Shown: positions 9,342 to 17,493 of the stretch, piece by piece
Layout: each line of letters starts with the position of its first letter
Position numbering within the stretch: position 1 is the stretch's first letter
Assembly: GCA_020634935.1 (NCBI GenBank)
Contig: JACKAT010000028.1
Span: 6,938-70,937, forward strand
DNA length: 64,000 nt
Direction of reading: 5' to 3'
From: Anaerolineales bacterium
Lineage (GTDB): Bacteria > Chloroflexota > Anaerolineae > 4572-78 > J111
The notes under the pieces: model-generated
The model's database searches: none
The model's input: only the letters and a program-made list of their open reading frames with translations
Told to the model about the DNA's origin: nothing
Made by a program: the position numbers and the translations under genes

Positions 9342-10040
9342 CTAATCGATATGCTTATCTAGCACGTCATCGTGATCAAGGTTACCTTCTTCCAAATGGC
9401 CGGTGGCAATGTAGATGACGCGTTCGGCGATGTTGGTGGCCAGGTCGGCGAAGCGCTCTAATTCGCGCCCGGCCCGCAGCAGTTGGTAGCAGGCTTCGGT
9501 TTTGGCCGAATTATTGGCCCCGACTAAATCGAACATAGTTTGGGTGTAAAGGTTGGCGTAAAGTTTATCCACGGCTTCGTCGCGATAGATGACCAGCTTG
9601 GCTAAGTCAATATCAAGCTCATCATAGGCTTGCAGACAGTCGCGCAGCATGGATACGCCCAACTCCCCCATCATATGAAGTTCACTCGGCTGATTTAGAT
9701 GAGGTTTACCGTTTAGTCTGGGGATAATTTTAGCAATGCCCTTCGCTTGATCGCCCATCCGTTCCAAATCGACAAAAATATGCATGGCGGCCACAATTCG
9801 GCGCAGATCACCGGCGAAGGGTTGTTGAGTGGCTAATAAAACCGTACACTTTTCCTCAAGCGCAAAGCGCGCCTGATTGACCTGTTCATCCAATTCACGG
9901 ACGTCATGAGCCAGATGCATATCGACTCTGGCCAGGGCTTCGAGAGCCATAGTTATCTCTTTATCAACGAGTTCACCCATTTTGAGGGTATCTGCCCGCA
10001 TCTGCCTTAGATCCTGACTAAAGTGTTCGCGCGTGGTCAT
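9342..10040 (-). CDS. phoU: phosphate transport system regulator PhoU
   Basis: A 232-residue cytoplasmic protein of the usual PhoU length, with two PhoU repeats. The family's metal-binding signatures are present: E-x-x-x-D patterns such as VRELDEQVNQ in repeat 1 and GRELERFADLATNIAERVIY in repeat 2, plus the conserved VDLERMGDQAKGIAKI. PhoU links the PstSCAB transporter to the PhoR kinase and damps phosphate uptake. It starts at an ATG preceded by AAGGAGCG. No pst or phoBR gene is adjacent, so this is an orphan copy in this window. Identification is firm; regulation is not visible. Confidence 0.93.
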   Translation of the reverse strand: MTTREHFSQDLRQMRADTLKMGELVDKEITMALEALARVDMHLAHDVRELDEQVNQARFALEEKCTVLLATQQPFAGDLRRIVAAMHIFVDLERMGDQAKGIAKIIPRLNGKPHLNQPSELHMMGELGVSMLRDCLQAYDELDIDLAKLVIYRDEAVDKLYANLYTQTMFDLVGANNSAKTEACYQLLRAGRELERFADLATNIAERVIYIATGHLEEGNLDHDDVLDKHID

Positions 10041-10284
10041 CTTTGAACGCTCCTTGTGGCATTAAACCTGAGAGGATGATAGAAATCCCGCACCATTGTA
10101 ATAGCCAGATATGGCAGAGTCAAAAACGCAAGTGACTAACTGTTAACAATGCCTCCAGTTCGGCCTGGCCAAGCTGTTGAAAGGTGGGTTTATGATAACG
10201 ATAGGACTTACGCCGTTGGGTGAAACGAACCCGGTGACAGTCACTTTTGGCCGAATTAGTGAGTTCCATCACTTGAAACAGCCA

Positions 10285-10656
10285 CTAAATATGCTGATCA
10301 ATCAAGATGAGATTGCCATCCGGATCGACTACGATAAAGCTAGCCGGGCCAGTGGTGGCCTCATCGGCTTCATTTTCAATGGTCAAACCCTGCGCTTTAA
10401 GCTCGCGTTGCAATTCGCGCACGTCGGTGAACGAGTCTAGCGGATTGGCGTTCTGATCCCAACCGGGATTGAACGTCAAGATGTTTTTCTCGAACATACC
10501 CTGAAAGAGACCAATAAGGTGATCCCCATTCTTCATGATCAACCAATGCTGCGACGCATCCCCCCCAAAAACTTGAAAGCCCAACTTTTCGTAAAAAGCT
10601 TGCGACGCGACGATATCTTTGACGCTCAAACTGACTGAAAATGCCCCTAATTTCAT
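10285..10656 (-). CDS. VOC (glyoxalase/bleomycin-resistance fold) protein
   Basis: A 123-residue single-domain protein. It opens MKLGAFSVSLSVKDIVASQA FYEKLGFQVFGG, the characteristic beta-alpha-beta start of the vicinal oxygen chelate superfamily. It closes with FIVVDPDGNLILIDQH, which carries the usual C-terminal acidic region. Family members are metal-dependent lyases, dioxygenases or antibiotic-binding proteins; this one cannot be assigned a substrate. It sits 34 bp downstream of the methyltransferase on the same strand, so co-transcription is likely. Confidence 0.85.
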   Translation of the reverse strand: MKLGAFSVSLSVKDIVASQAFYEKLGFQVFGGDASQHWLIMKNGDHLIGLFQGMFEKNILTFNPGWDQNANPLDSFTDVRELQRELKAQGLTIENEADEATTGPASFIVVDPDGNLILIDQHI

Positions 10657-10690
10657 CTAATCTTCCTTCCTGTGTCTTCCTTTGAATGAG

Positions 10691-11431
10691 TTACAGCTTC
10701 TCAAACCAAACTAAGGTCTCACCCGCCGCTTTCGACGCTATTGGCCCATCCCTTAGCTTGTCTACCAACCGTTTTAAACCTACATCATATTCTTTGTCCG
10801 CAATTAAATGCAGCATCGAGTATCCCTTTTTCTTGACCAGTTCCAGGAACTCCGAGCCTAACTCTATGGCTTGATTTTCATACAAGCTGGTCGTTTTCAA
10901 AAATCTGAGGCGCTGGGCTTCGGCTTGGGCGATGATCTGATCGATATCAGGGTAGCGGGCTTTATCCGCTGCGGCGGTTCCCGGAAAAAATTGAACAATC
11001 GGCCGGCGCTCGATCTGGTGATGCGATTGGGTGACGATACCAACCTGGCCATTCGTTTTTAGCACTCGATAGATTTCTGCGAACATCCGGCTTATATCCG
11101 GTACGTGGTGAATGACATCGGTCATATAAACAAAATCAAAGAAGTCAGCTTCAAAGGGCAGGTGCGCCGCATCACCCAACTCAAAGACCACGCGACTGTT
11201 TTTTTGCCGGGCTTGGTTGAGCATACCGGCCGCCGGCTCAACCCCATACACCTGCCCTTGAGTTACTTTTTGCAGTAGATCCGCATGGCTGCCCGTGCCG
11301 CAGCCGATGTCCAAGATTTTCGAGGCGGGGTTAAGGTCAAGCTCCCGCCAAAAATGATCGATCAGATCCCTATCGGCATGTCTAACCTCATCATAGACCT
11401 GACTAATTTCGTTGTAGTTCACTTTAAACAT
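10691..11431 (-). CDS. class I SAM-dependent methyltransferase
   Basis: A 246-residue methyltransferase of the UbiE/Methyltransf_11 type. The SAM-binding motif I is KILDIGCGTGSHADLL (about 37-52). Motif II/post-I VYGVEPAAGM and the motif III region GDAAHLPFEADFFDFVYMTD follow in the expected order. The C-terminal 80 residues vary in this group and normally determine substrate choice, so the acceptor is unknown. It starts at an ATG at 11431 and is followed by the VOC gene. Not linked to a recognisable pathway. Confidence 0.88.
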   Translation of the reverse strand: MFKVNYNEISQVYDEVRHADRDLIDHFWRELDLNPASKILDIGCGTGSHADLLQKVTQGQVYGVEPAAGMLNQARQKNSRVVFELGDAAHLPFEADFFDFVYMTDVIHHVPDISRMFAEIYRVLKTNGQVGIVTQSHHQIERRPIVQFFPGTAAADKARYPDIDQIIAQAEAQRLRFLKTTSLYENQAIELGSEFLELVKKKGYSMLHLIADKEYDVGLKRLVDKLRDGPIASKAAGETLVWFEKL

Positions 11432-12119
11432 ACTTGGCTTTGCTCCATCAAAAAGGCCCGGCGGCTAGCTGGCTTGTAGCGCTCCAATAAATTCACATTA
11501 CCACCGAATGGCCCAGACGACGGGTATAGTTAAAGTCTAATCGAAGCGGCTAAATTTGCAATCATTCAAGCCGAGGCCCGTTTGCCGGGCTAAACAAGTC
11601 CCAGTAACGTTCTATTCTGTCCTATTCAGTCTCAAAACACAAATGAAAACAGTCCCAGGCATGCTGACCTGGAGCTGTTGCTGCACGGTGTGGAATGTAA
11701 AAGTAAGCAGTCCGGTGTAATAAATACGCGGGTTATTGTTACCAACCCGGCCAAAACCGGCGATTTAAGGCGCCATGCCCTGATTCTGATCGAAATCAGG
11801 TAAGGGTAAGAATGTACCAATGAAATAAAGCTGTGGACCTGACTGAACATGGCGTCAGAGCGTTATTGTTATCCACGCCCCCCACACTCAAGATCGAATT
11901 GCGGGCAAGGAATACCCATTACCCCCTTAATTCCTACTGCCGATCCCCTATCCCCGGAATGGGGAGAAGTTGACCTTTTGTTTTGCCATACTATTGATTA
12001 TGGCTGTGATTTGTGTGATAATAGGCTTAGAAAAGTGTTGGAAGACTTAGATTTGAGACCTAATCCATTAGATGGAAAATGGTAGCGAAATATTTACAGG
12101 AAAATTATCGCTAAACATT
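11432..12119. other. intergenic region, 688 bp, left flank of the IS91-type element
   Basis: No convincing gene. A frame at about 11640-11803 translates to a protein-like tail (HADLELLLHGVECKSKQSG then VINTRVIVTNPAKTGDL), but it lacks a start and may be a gene remnant. Another frame at 11849-12085 has no ribosome site or recognisable domain. I see no RNA gene. Confidence 0.4.
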
Positions 12120-12150
12120 GTTGAACTAAGCGCTGCGCGCAGGGTTCAAC
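12120..12150. repeat. hairpin GTTGAAC/GTTCAAC at the left side of the IS91-type element
   Basis: A 7-bp inverted repeat (12120-12126 and 12144-12150) encloses a G+C-rich stretch that itself contains AGCGCTGCGCGC. It lies about 75 bp upstream of the recombinase start. GAAC/GTTC is the target-type tetramer used by IS91, so this may be an element end. That role is inferred. Confidence 0.4.
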
Positions 12151-12224
12151 CGTAGCAGTACCCCCCAAGCGACTATACTTTCTATTAAGGGATCAAAAAA
12201 AGAGACCAAATAGGAGGTATAGCA

Positions 12225-13079
12225 ATGACACCCTTACGGCAAAAGTTAATCGAAGAAATGCAGTTACGAGGTCTAGCCAAACGGACCCAGGAGAGTTATG
12301 TCAGCCACGCCGAGCAATTGGCGGGGTATGCTGGCAAGTCACCGGCAGAGGTGAGCGAGGCAGAACTGCGGAGCTACTTTCTGTACTTGCAGAATGAGAA
12401 GAAAGCAGCGCCGGCAAGTTGTAAACAGGCGCAGAGTGCGTTAAAGTTTCTGTACTATCAGGTGATAGGCCGGTACCTGCCGATCTTGGAGATGTACCGA
12501 GCGCCGCGGGAAGAGCGACTACCGGTGGTGATGAGCCGAGGGGAAGTAAAGCGGGTGTTGAGGTGTGTGCGCCAGCCCTACTATCGGGTCTGTTTGAAGA
12601 CAATATATGGCTGTGGTTTACGATTGAAAGAAGGGGTAGGGCTGAAAGTAAGCCACATCGATAGTGACCGAATGGTGGTCTGGGTGAGAAAGGGGAAAGG
12701 CAGCAAGGACCGGCAAGTGCCGCTGCCGGAGGCCATCCTGACCATGTTGCGGAACTATTGGGCCGAGCATCGGCATCGAGAATGGCTCTTTCCGGGACGA
12801 GGCGGGATAGCGGCCAGCGGGCCGATGAATGTGGGGGGAGTCCAGAAGGCGTTTCGAGCAGCGGTCAAAGAGAGCGGGGTCAACAAAGCGGCGACCATCC
12901 ATACGCTGCGTCACAGCTATGCCACCCATCTAATGGAAGCGGGGGTGAGTATTGTCCAAATCCAGCGCTATCTAGGCCATCGCAACATCCAAACGACGCT
13001 GCGCTACACCCATCTGACCCGGACGACAGCGGCGCAAGCCAGCCGGGTAATCAACGAGTTAGCCAGTGACTTGCCATGA
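12225..13079 (+). CDS. tyrosine recombinase (phage-integrase family) of the IS91-type element
   Basis: A 284-residue recombinase. The N-terminal SAM-like core-binding domain (about 1-85) includes RTQESYVSHAEQLAGYAGKS. The catalytic domain shows all expected residues: Arg in YGCGLRLKEGVGL, Lys in RKGKGSKDRQVPLP, HTLRHSYATHLME (His-x-x-Arg), LGHRNIQTT and the nucleophile Tyr in TLRYTHL. The ATG follows AGGAGG at normal spacing. The integron-specific insert of IntI is absent, so it is not an integron integrase. Its stop overlaps the transposase start, showing translational coupling. Its exact role in transposition of such elements is not settled. Confidence 0.9.
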   Translation: MTPLRQKLIEEMQLRGLAKRTQESYVSHAEQLAGYAGKSPAEVSEAELRSYFLYLQNEKKAAPASCKQAQSALKFLYYQVIGRYLPILEMYRAPREERLPVVMSRGEVKRVLRCVRQPYYRVCLKTIYGCGLRLKEGVGLKVSHIDSDRMVVWVRKGKGSKDRQVPLPEAILTMLRNYWAEHRHREWLFPGRGGIAASGPMNVGGVQKAFRAAVKESGVNKAATIHTLRHSYATHLMEAGVSIVQIQRYLGHRNIQTTLRYTHLTRTTAAQASRVINELASDLP

Positions 13080-14176
13080 TAGGCGTGGCGGACATCATCC
13101 AAGCGTATGGGGCAAGCTATCGGGCGAAGTACGGATCAGGTCTGATACCGAGCCATCAGCGGGCCTTAGCGGACATTGAGCAGTGTCGAACGGAGGCCTT
13201 AGGCGGCCACGTTTACCACTGCGACGGCTGTGATCAGGCTTGTTATCGGTACCATTCTTGTCAGAACCGGCATTGTCCTCAATGCCAACATCAAGCCGGT
13301 CAACAGTGGCTGGAACGCCAACAAGGCCTACTGCTGCCGGTACCCTACTTCATGGTGACCTTCACCCTGCCGGAGCCACTGCGGCGGCTGGCGCGGAGTA
13401 ATCAGAAGGTTATCTACAATCTACTGTTTCGCGCCTCGGCGGCAGCGGTGCAGGAGTTGGCCCGTGACCCGCGCTTTGTGGGCGGCCAAGTGGGTTTGGT
13501 GGGAGTGCTGCAAACGTGGGCCAGAGACTTGAGTTACCATCCTCACATCCACTATTTGGTACCGGGCGGCGGCTTGTCTGAAGATGGGCAGCGCTGGTTA
13601 CGCAGCCGCAATGCGTTCTTGGTTCACGTCAAACCCTTGAGCCGGCTGTTTCGGGCCAAGTTTCGAGCCGCCTTACAGCGCACTGACCTATTTGCTCAGG
13701 TGCCGGCTGAAGTTTGGCGTTCAGAGTGGGTGGTCCATTGTCAGCCGGTCGGTAATGGACTGGCGGCGTTGACGTATCTGGCCCCCTACATCTTTCGAGT
13801 GGCTCTCAGCAACAACCGGATTGAGAAAGTGGCTGAGGGACGGGTGACCTTCCGTTACAAAGCGGCTAAGGGTGGTAAAGCGAAACGCTGCACCTTGCCG
13901 GCTGAGGAGTTCATCCGTCGCTTCTTACAGCACGTCTTGCCTAAAAGTTTTGTCAAAGTCCGCTATTATGGCCTGTTCAGTCCTAGCCACCGGGCGCGAT
14001 TGGCCCAAGCCAAAGCGTTGCTCGGGGCAATCGATACCCTTTCTGAGCCGGAAGGTGATAGGGCGGCCATTGAGCCAGGCACAGCAGCCGCAGAGACAAT
14101 CCCAACCTGTCCCCGCTGTGGGCAACCGCTACGTTGGGTTGAAAGCGTGCCACCGCGTTGGGCTCGACCGCCGTGA
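13076..14176 (+). CDS. IS91-family (Y2-type) transposase
   Basis: A 366-residue rolling-circle transposase. The N-terminal zinc-binding domain has the Cys pattern CDGCDQACYRYHSCQNRHC followed by PQCQ. The Y2_Tnp catalytic region follows, with PYFMVTFTLPEPLRRL, the metal-binding YHPHIHYLVPGGGLS (HIH) and TYLAPYIFRVALSNNRIE carrying the catalytic tyrosine region. A C-terminal CPRCGQPLRWVE zinc knuckle ends the protein. No frameshift or internal stop is seen, so it appears functional. It is translationally coupled to the recombinase upstream. Confidence 0.92.
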   Translation: MIGVADIIQAYGASYRAKYGSGLIPSHQRALADIEQCRTEALGGHVYHCDGCDQACYRYHSCQNRHCPQCQHQAGQQWLERQQGLLLPVPYFMVTFTLPEPLRRLARSNQKVIYNLLFRASAAAVQELARDPRFVGGQVGLVGVLQTWARDLSYHPHIHYLVPGGGLSEDGQRWLRSRNAFLVHVKPLSRLFRAKFRAALQRTDLFAQVPAEVWRSEWVVHCQPVGNGLAALTYLAPYIFRVALSNNRIEKVAEGRVTFRYKAAKGGKAKRCTLPAEEFIRRFLQHVLPKSFVKVRYYGLFSPSHRARLAQAKALLGAIDTLSEPEGDRAAIEPGTAAAETIPTCPRCGQPLRWVESVPPRWARPP

Positions 14177-14221
14177 GGGTGATGGGGCTGTAAACCACAG
14201 ATGATTGGATAGTTAAGGCTG

Positions 14222-14243
14222 AGCCACCTGACTTTCGAGAGGT
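14222..14243. repeat. hairpin CCACCT/AGGTGG after the transposase
   Basis: A short inverted repeat 45 bp past the transposase stop, followed by TTGTGGTTTTG. It could be a terminator or part of the right end of the IS91-type element. Not decided. Confidence 0.35.
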
Positions 14244-14605
14244 GGTTGTGGTTTTGTATTGCTCTTTACCCTCCATCGGCTCCGCTTGGCCCTAGGGATT
14301 AGGGTCAGATGTTGGCTACGGGACTGCATAACCTCAAATTGACCTCAGTTCCTTGTCATCTGGAGGCTGTTTCGGGTACAATACAGATACCATTTTCGAC
14401 CGGATTACGCCATTTCCGCTCTCCCAACCGACTTAATCCTCAAATTGACCAACAACTGCACCCAGGCTCAGTTCAACACTCATTATGTGGCGGCTCTTAG
14501 CTGAATGGCGACCACTCCTCGGCTGAGACGTTACGGGTTAGACCTGTTTTTTTTGCTTTTGACGCGCCACATGAATTCTTTTTCGTTAAGTCCTTGGTGA
14601 CATCG

Positions 14606-15088
14606 ATGAATATCAAAAAAATGGAAGAGAAAGATATTAAAGCTGTAAGTGCAATCTGCATAGCTTCATTTTCAAAATCTGTTGCAAGTACTTTATCTGA
14701 GGAAGGGGTTTTAACCTTTGCAAAAATTGCAGCAAGCGATGCCTTTCTCAACCGAATGCACGAAGATAATTTGATGCTTATCGCAGAGTGTGACGGAAAA
14801 ATTGAAGGTGTAATCGAATTGAAGGAAGGTCGTCACATTGCCATGTTTTTTGTTAAGCCTGAGCAGCAAAATAGAGGTATTGGGAGAAAGTTACTTAGAT
14901 CAGCTCTGAGTTATGCGAGGGCAGGTACTGTAACCGTAAGCGCTTCTTTATCCTCAGTTCCTGTGTATAAAAAATACGGCTTCGAGTGTAAGGGTGAAAT
15001 AGGTGAAATAGCAGGTTTGGTATATCAGCCTATGGAAATCGAACTCAACAAGTCAACACAGCCGATCGCTAACGCGTCGGCTGATTGA
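14606..15088 (+). CDS. GNAT-family N-acetyltransferase
   Basis: A 160-residue acetyltransferase. The acetyl-CoA loop is visible as VKPEQQNRGIGRKLLRSAL (Q-x-x-G-x-G/A, about residues 90-108), and the terminal VPVYKKYGFECKGE is the usual beta-6/7 region. The ATG at 14606 matches the usual MNIKKMEEKDI start; TTG and GTG codons lie just upstream in frame, and no strong ribosome site distinguishes them. The substrate is unknown. This gene and the next are clearly more A+T-rich and use more A/T-ending codons than their neighbours. With the adjacent IS91-type element, that points to recent acquisition. Confidence 0.85.
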   Translation: MNIKKMEEKDIKAVSAICIASFSKSVASTLSEEGVLTFAKIAASDAFLNRMHEDNLMLIAECDGKIEGVIELKEGRHIAMFFVKPEQQNRGIGRKLLRSALSYARAGTVTVSASLSSVPVYKKYGFECKGEIGEIAGLVYQPMEIELNKSTQPIANASAD

Positions 15089-15195
15089 AGCCTGGGGCGG
15101 CTTGAACCAAGTCGTCATAGATACTGATAGTTTATAAAAAGCAAAATAGATCAAAACCCCTGCTGTCATCGAAAAATAATCAATGGGTTGAAAAA

Positions 15196-15438
15196 ATGAA
15201 ACTTCATAAGAAATGCCCAGAGTGCGAAAGTAGCGAGATTTACACAACGCTTGTTAGTGCAAGAGGGGGCTGTGGGCAAGATTTACTTCCTGGAGTTGGC
15301 GGATTTTTTAACGGGGGTGAATTTGAAATATATGTTTGTGGTAGGTGTGGTTATTCACAATTCTATGTTCCTGAAAAAACGTTAGATGATCTAAAAAAGA
15401 AATTTATTCGGGTCAAACATTTAGATACCAGCCATTAG
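15196..15438 (+). CDS. small zinc-ribbon protein
   Basis: An 80-residue protein with two Cys pairs placed as in a zinc ribbon: KCPECESSEIYTT near the start and YVCGRCGYSQFY at about 50-61. Between them is a Gly-rich loop (GVGGFFNGGEF). Small ribbons of this type bind nucleic acid or proteins, but nothing more specific can be said. It is A+T-rich like the GNAT gene upstream and probably arrived with it. Confidence 0.7.
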   Translation: MKLHKKCPECESSEIYTTLVSARGGCGQDLLPGVGGFFNGGEFEIYVCGRCGYSQFYVPEKTLDDLKKKFIRVKHLDTSH

Positions 15439-15491
15439 AAAAGAAATCCAGGCCCAGAAAGCTAAAGACGCTCTCGCCGCACATATCGTCT

Positions 15492-15599
15492 ATGTTTCAA
15501 AAGAAGATCAATCAAACCGAGATAGACCGTATTATCGACATTCTATTCGCTAACAAACTCATCTCGGAAACAAACGGCGTCATCACGTATGAGTTCTAA
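15492..15599 (+). pseudogene. short C-terminal gene fragment, 35 codons
   Basis: A frame from ATG 15492 reads FQKKINQTEIDRIIDILFAN and then KLISETNGVITYEF before a stop. This looks like the winged-helix tail of a larger protein, not random sequence. An overlapping frame just upstream (EIQAQKAKDALAAHIVYVS) is also protein-like, which would fit a frameshifted remnant. No ribosome site is present. It overlaps the fdhD stop by 4 bp on the other strand. Confidence 0.3.
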
Positions 15600-16411
15600 T
15601 AATCTTTGGTAAACCCATTAACCGCCGGCTCAGCAACGGCGATGCGCTCCGGGACGGAGTAGACGCGGAAGCGGTTGCCGCGAGCGTAGCCGATGATGGT
15701 GATGTGCCAGGCCCGGCCCAATTGGAGCGAGAGGCTGGTGGGCGAGGTGCGGGAAACGACGATGGGGATCTGCATCTTGGCCGCTTTGTTGAGCATTTCG
15801 GAGCTGATACGGCCGGAGGCCAGCAGGATTTTGCCCTCGGTGGGCAGGTTTTGCTGCAAAGCCTGCCCCCACAGCCGGTCGATGGTGTTGTGGCGGCCCA
15901 CGTCTTGGGCCACCAACAGCAGGTCACGGCCATCGCTCAGGGCCGAGGTGTGGACGCCGCGCACCTGGTTGTACAGCTCGGCCGACAGGTGCAACTGTTT
16001 CATCAATTGCTCGATCTGTAACGGGGTGATAGTCAGCCCATCCTCGAGCGGGGTATGCCGCCCGCTCAGGTCATCGAAGGTGACGCCGCCGCCGCAGCCG
16101 GAGGTAATGATGGCCCGTTTAGGCAGATCGAAACTGAGGTCCCGCAGCCAGACATCGACGCACGTGCCTGACTCGGACAGGGTCAGCAGATCGATATCGG
16201 CCTGGCTCTGAATAATGCCCTCCGACCGCAGAAAGCCCAGCGCCAGCTCCTCCAGCCGGTGCGGCGTACACATAAAGGTGGCTAACTCCTGGCCGTTGAC
16301 GGAGATACAGACCAGGCCCTCTTCAATAACGGCGCTCTCGACCAGCTCGGGCGCGCCGTTTTGGTATAACAGGTAGTTGGTGGGGCGAATGCCCCGATTA
16401 TGGGTTGGCAT
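15596..16411 (-). CDS. fdhD: formate dehydrogenase sulfurtransferase FdhD
   Basis: A 271-residue cytoplasmic protein that moves sulfur from IscS to the molybdenum cofactor before insertion into FdhA. The family's conserved blocks are present: a start like PTNYLLYQNGAPELVES, then RLEELALGFLRSEGII. The Cys-bearing loop is ITSGCGGGVTFDDL (one Cys where many homologues have CxxC), followed by VAQDVGRHNTIDRLWGQAL and ILLASGRISSEMLNKA. The longer frame begins at a GTG at 16429; the ATG at 16411 matches family starts and follows GGAAAG. It is the last gene of the fdh cluster, 72 bp after the zinc-finger gene, consistent with serving this enzyme. Confidence 0.93.
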   Translation of the reverse strand: MPTHNRGIRPTNYLLYQNGAPELVESAVIEEGLVCISVNGQELATFMCTPHRLEELALGFLRSEGIIQSQADIDLLTLSESGTCVDVWLRDLSFDLPKRAIITSGCGGGVTFDDLSGRHTPLEDGLTITPLQIEQLMKQLHLSAELYNQVRGVHTSALSDGRDLLLVAQDVGRHNTIDRLWGQALQQNLPTEGKILLASGRISSEMLNKAAKMQIPIVVSRTSPTSLSLQLGRAWHITIIGYARGNRFRVYSVPERIAVAEPAVNGFTKDY

Positions 16412-16483
16412 AGCTTTCCATTCTACCACTCCGGTGAGTTTAAGGTGCCAGTCACTTGCAAAAAGTGACGGTCACCTTTCTGA

Positions 16484-16945
16484 TTACCACTCCGGTGATG
16501 AGCCGTCGTAGCCGGTAAAGGTGCGGTTTGAAGGTTTCGGGACGTCCAGGCGATGTTGGCCGTGTTCCAGGCAGTACGTGCGCAGCACCGGGAACCAGTT
16601 GGTGACTCCGCCCTGACCCGGCGCGCCGCCCCAGCCCCAGCGCTCGATGACCCGCTTTTGGTGGGCTTCGCACACGTGCAGGCCGCATTCACGGCAGGAT
16701 CGGGTGTGCAGCGCATCGCAGATGGCGCAGACACCCACCAGCTCATCGGCGCAGCGGCGGCAGTAGCTCAGCCGGCCGCCGGTCTCGCGATAGGTGTGGG
16801 TTTCGCACAAGGCCGTGCTACAGCGCTGGCAGGTGACGGTGGCCGGCGCGTCGCAGACGGAGCAGAGGCTAACGGTCGCCTCGTTGTCAGCCGGCCGTTG
16901 ATCAGGGGGCGCAGGTTGCGCCATTTCCATTGAGTCGTGAGGCAT
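16484..16945 (-). CDS. small B-box-like zinc-finger protein of the fdh cluster
   Basis: A 153-residue soluble protein with three tandem Cys-rich fingers: CSVCDAPATVTCQRCSTALC then CETH, CRRCADELVGVCAICDALH, and CRECGLHVCEAH. The spacing (C-x2-C ... C-x2-C ... C-x2-H) resembles B-box or similar treble-clef fingers. The last 40 residues contain an aromatic GWGGAPGQG stretch. No enzymatic motif is seen. It overlaps the 3' end of the preceding zinc-ribbon gene by 44 bp and precedes fdhD, so it is co-transcribed with formate dehydrogenase maturation genes. A role in cofactor or subunit assembly is an inference from position. Confidence 0.7.
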   Translation of the reverse strand: MPHDSMEMAQPAPPDQRPADNEATVSLCSVCDAPATVTCQRCSTALCETHTYRETGGRLSYCRRCADELVGVCAICDALHTRSCRECGLHVCEAHQKRVIERWGWGGAPGQGGVTNWFPVLRTYCLEHGQHRLDVPKPSNRTFTGYDGSSPEW

Positions 16946-17375
16946 GATCGTCCTCTCCTTCGCTGTCGTCGGCCGCTAAGATGTCCAACGCTTGTTCACT
17001 GCGCCAGCCTTTGTCGGGCGCGTCATCGACCCCGGCCATGCGGATGGCCGGTTCGGGTTCGTCGTCGGCCGGCTCCTCGCTGCGCCAGCCGGTGCGCCGT
17101 CGCCCCGGTTCCGGCGAAGGCACGTACACTTCCTTGAACGCATCCTGGCGCGCCTCATCGGCAATCTCCCGAAACGAATAGCGGCGCTTATCGCGCATTT
17201 TGTATTTGGTGCCTTGCAACTGCCCCACCCGGATCAGCGCGGGGTCGAACGTGGTCACCATACCGCAGTCGCGGCAGACAAGGCGGTTCGGGGGCACGAT
17301 CTCCAAAAATTCATTGGCGCACTTGGCGCAGTAGAGGATCGAGATGGTACTATCGATGACTTTATAGGATGACAT
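16902..17375 (-). CDS. zinc-ribbon protein of the fdh cluster
   Basis: A 157-residue protein. Residues about 14-40 form a zinc ribbon (LYCAKCANEFLEIVPPNRLVC then RDCG). A basic segment follows (KYKMRDKRRYSFREIADEA), and then a long acidic, probably disordered tail with repeated WRSEE/EPEP elements. The in-frame GTG at 17387 is passed over for the ATG at 17375, which has GGAG seven bases upstream. Its 3' end overlaps the next gene. No known family is recognised. The position between fdhE and fdhD suggests an accessory role in enzyme assembly or regulation. Confidence 0.65.
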   Translation of the reverse strand: MSSYKVIDSTISILYCAKCANEFLEIVPPNRLVCRDCGMVTTFDPALIRVGQLQGTKYKMRDKRRYSFREIADEARQDAFKEVYVPSPEPGRRRTGWRSEEPADDEPEPAIRMAGVDDAPDKGWRSEQALDILAADDSEGEDDHASRLNGNGATCAP

Positions 17376-17420
17376 AGTACACTCCACTAATGGTTATTTC
17401 AAGTTACGATCTTACAGACT

Positions 17421-17493
17421 AAGGGGTAGGGGGTAGGTAGTAGGGATTAGGGGCATAATTTTCCCCTTACTTCTTACTACCTACCCCTTACTA
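17421..17493. repeat. dispersed palindrome, GGGGTAGGTAGTAGGGATTA family
   Basis: An imperfect inverted repeat of about 73 bp (AGGGGTAGGGGGTAGGTAGT against ACTACCTACCCCTTA) that would form a long hairpin between the unknown cluster gene and the zinc-ribbon gene. Related copies lie at 27158-27229 and 33181-33247, with partial copies at 6935 and 43440-43508. Confidence 0.8.

Larger units (their letters stand above)
12120..14243 (+). mobile_element. IS91-type insertion element with tyrosine recombinase
   Basis: Two overlapping genes (ATGA overlap at 13076-13079) encode a tyrosine recombinase and an IS91/Y2-type transposase, a pairing known from IS91-family elements. IS91 elements move by rolling-circle replication, lack terminal inverted repeats and have hairpin-bearing ends. 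A hairpin GTTGAAC...GTTCAAC at 12120-12150 lies upstream of the recombinase. A second, CCACCT...AGGTGG, lies just past the transposase at 14222-14243. The limits given are those hairpins and are approximate; real ends need comparison with an empty site. Both genes look intact. Confidence 0.65.

Noticed and set aside
11849..12085. 78-codon frame left of the IS91-type element
   Set aside because: No ribosome site, no domain, and Pro/Thr-rich early part; cannot be separated from chance.
12225..13079. Integron integrase or XerC/D chromosome-dimer recombinase
   Set aside because: It lacks the IntI insert and is coupled by a 4-bp overlap to an IS91-type transposase, which marks it as part of that element.
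15053..15100. Integron attC-like site after the GNAT gene (AGCCGA...TCGGCT hairpin)
   Set aside because: The hairpin is short and I do not see paired core sites; the nearby recombinase lacks the IntI-specific region.
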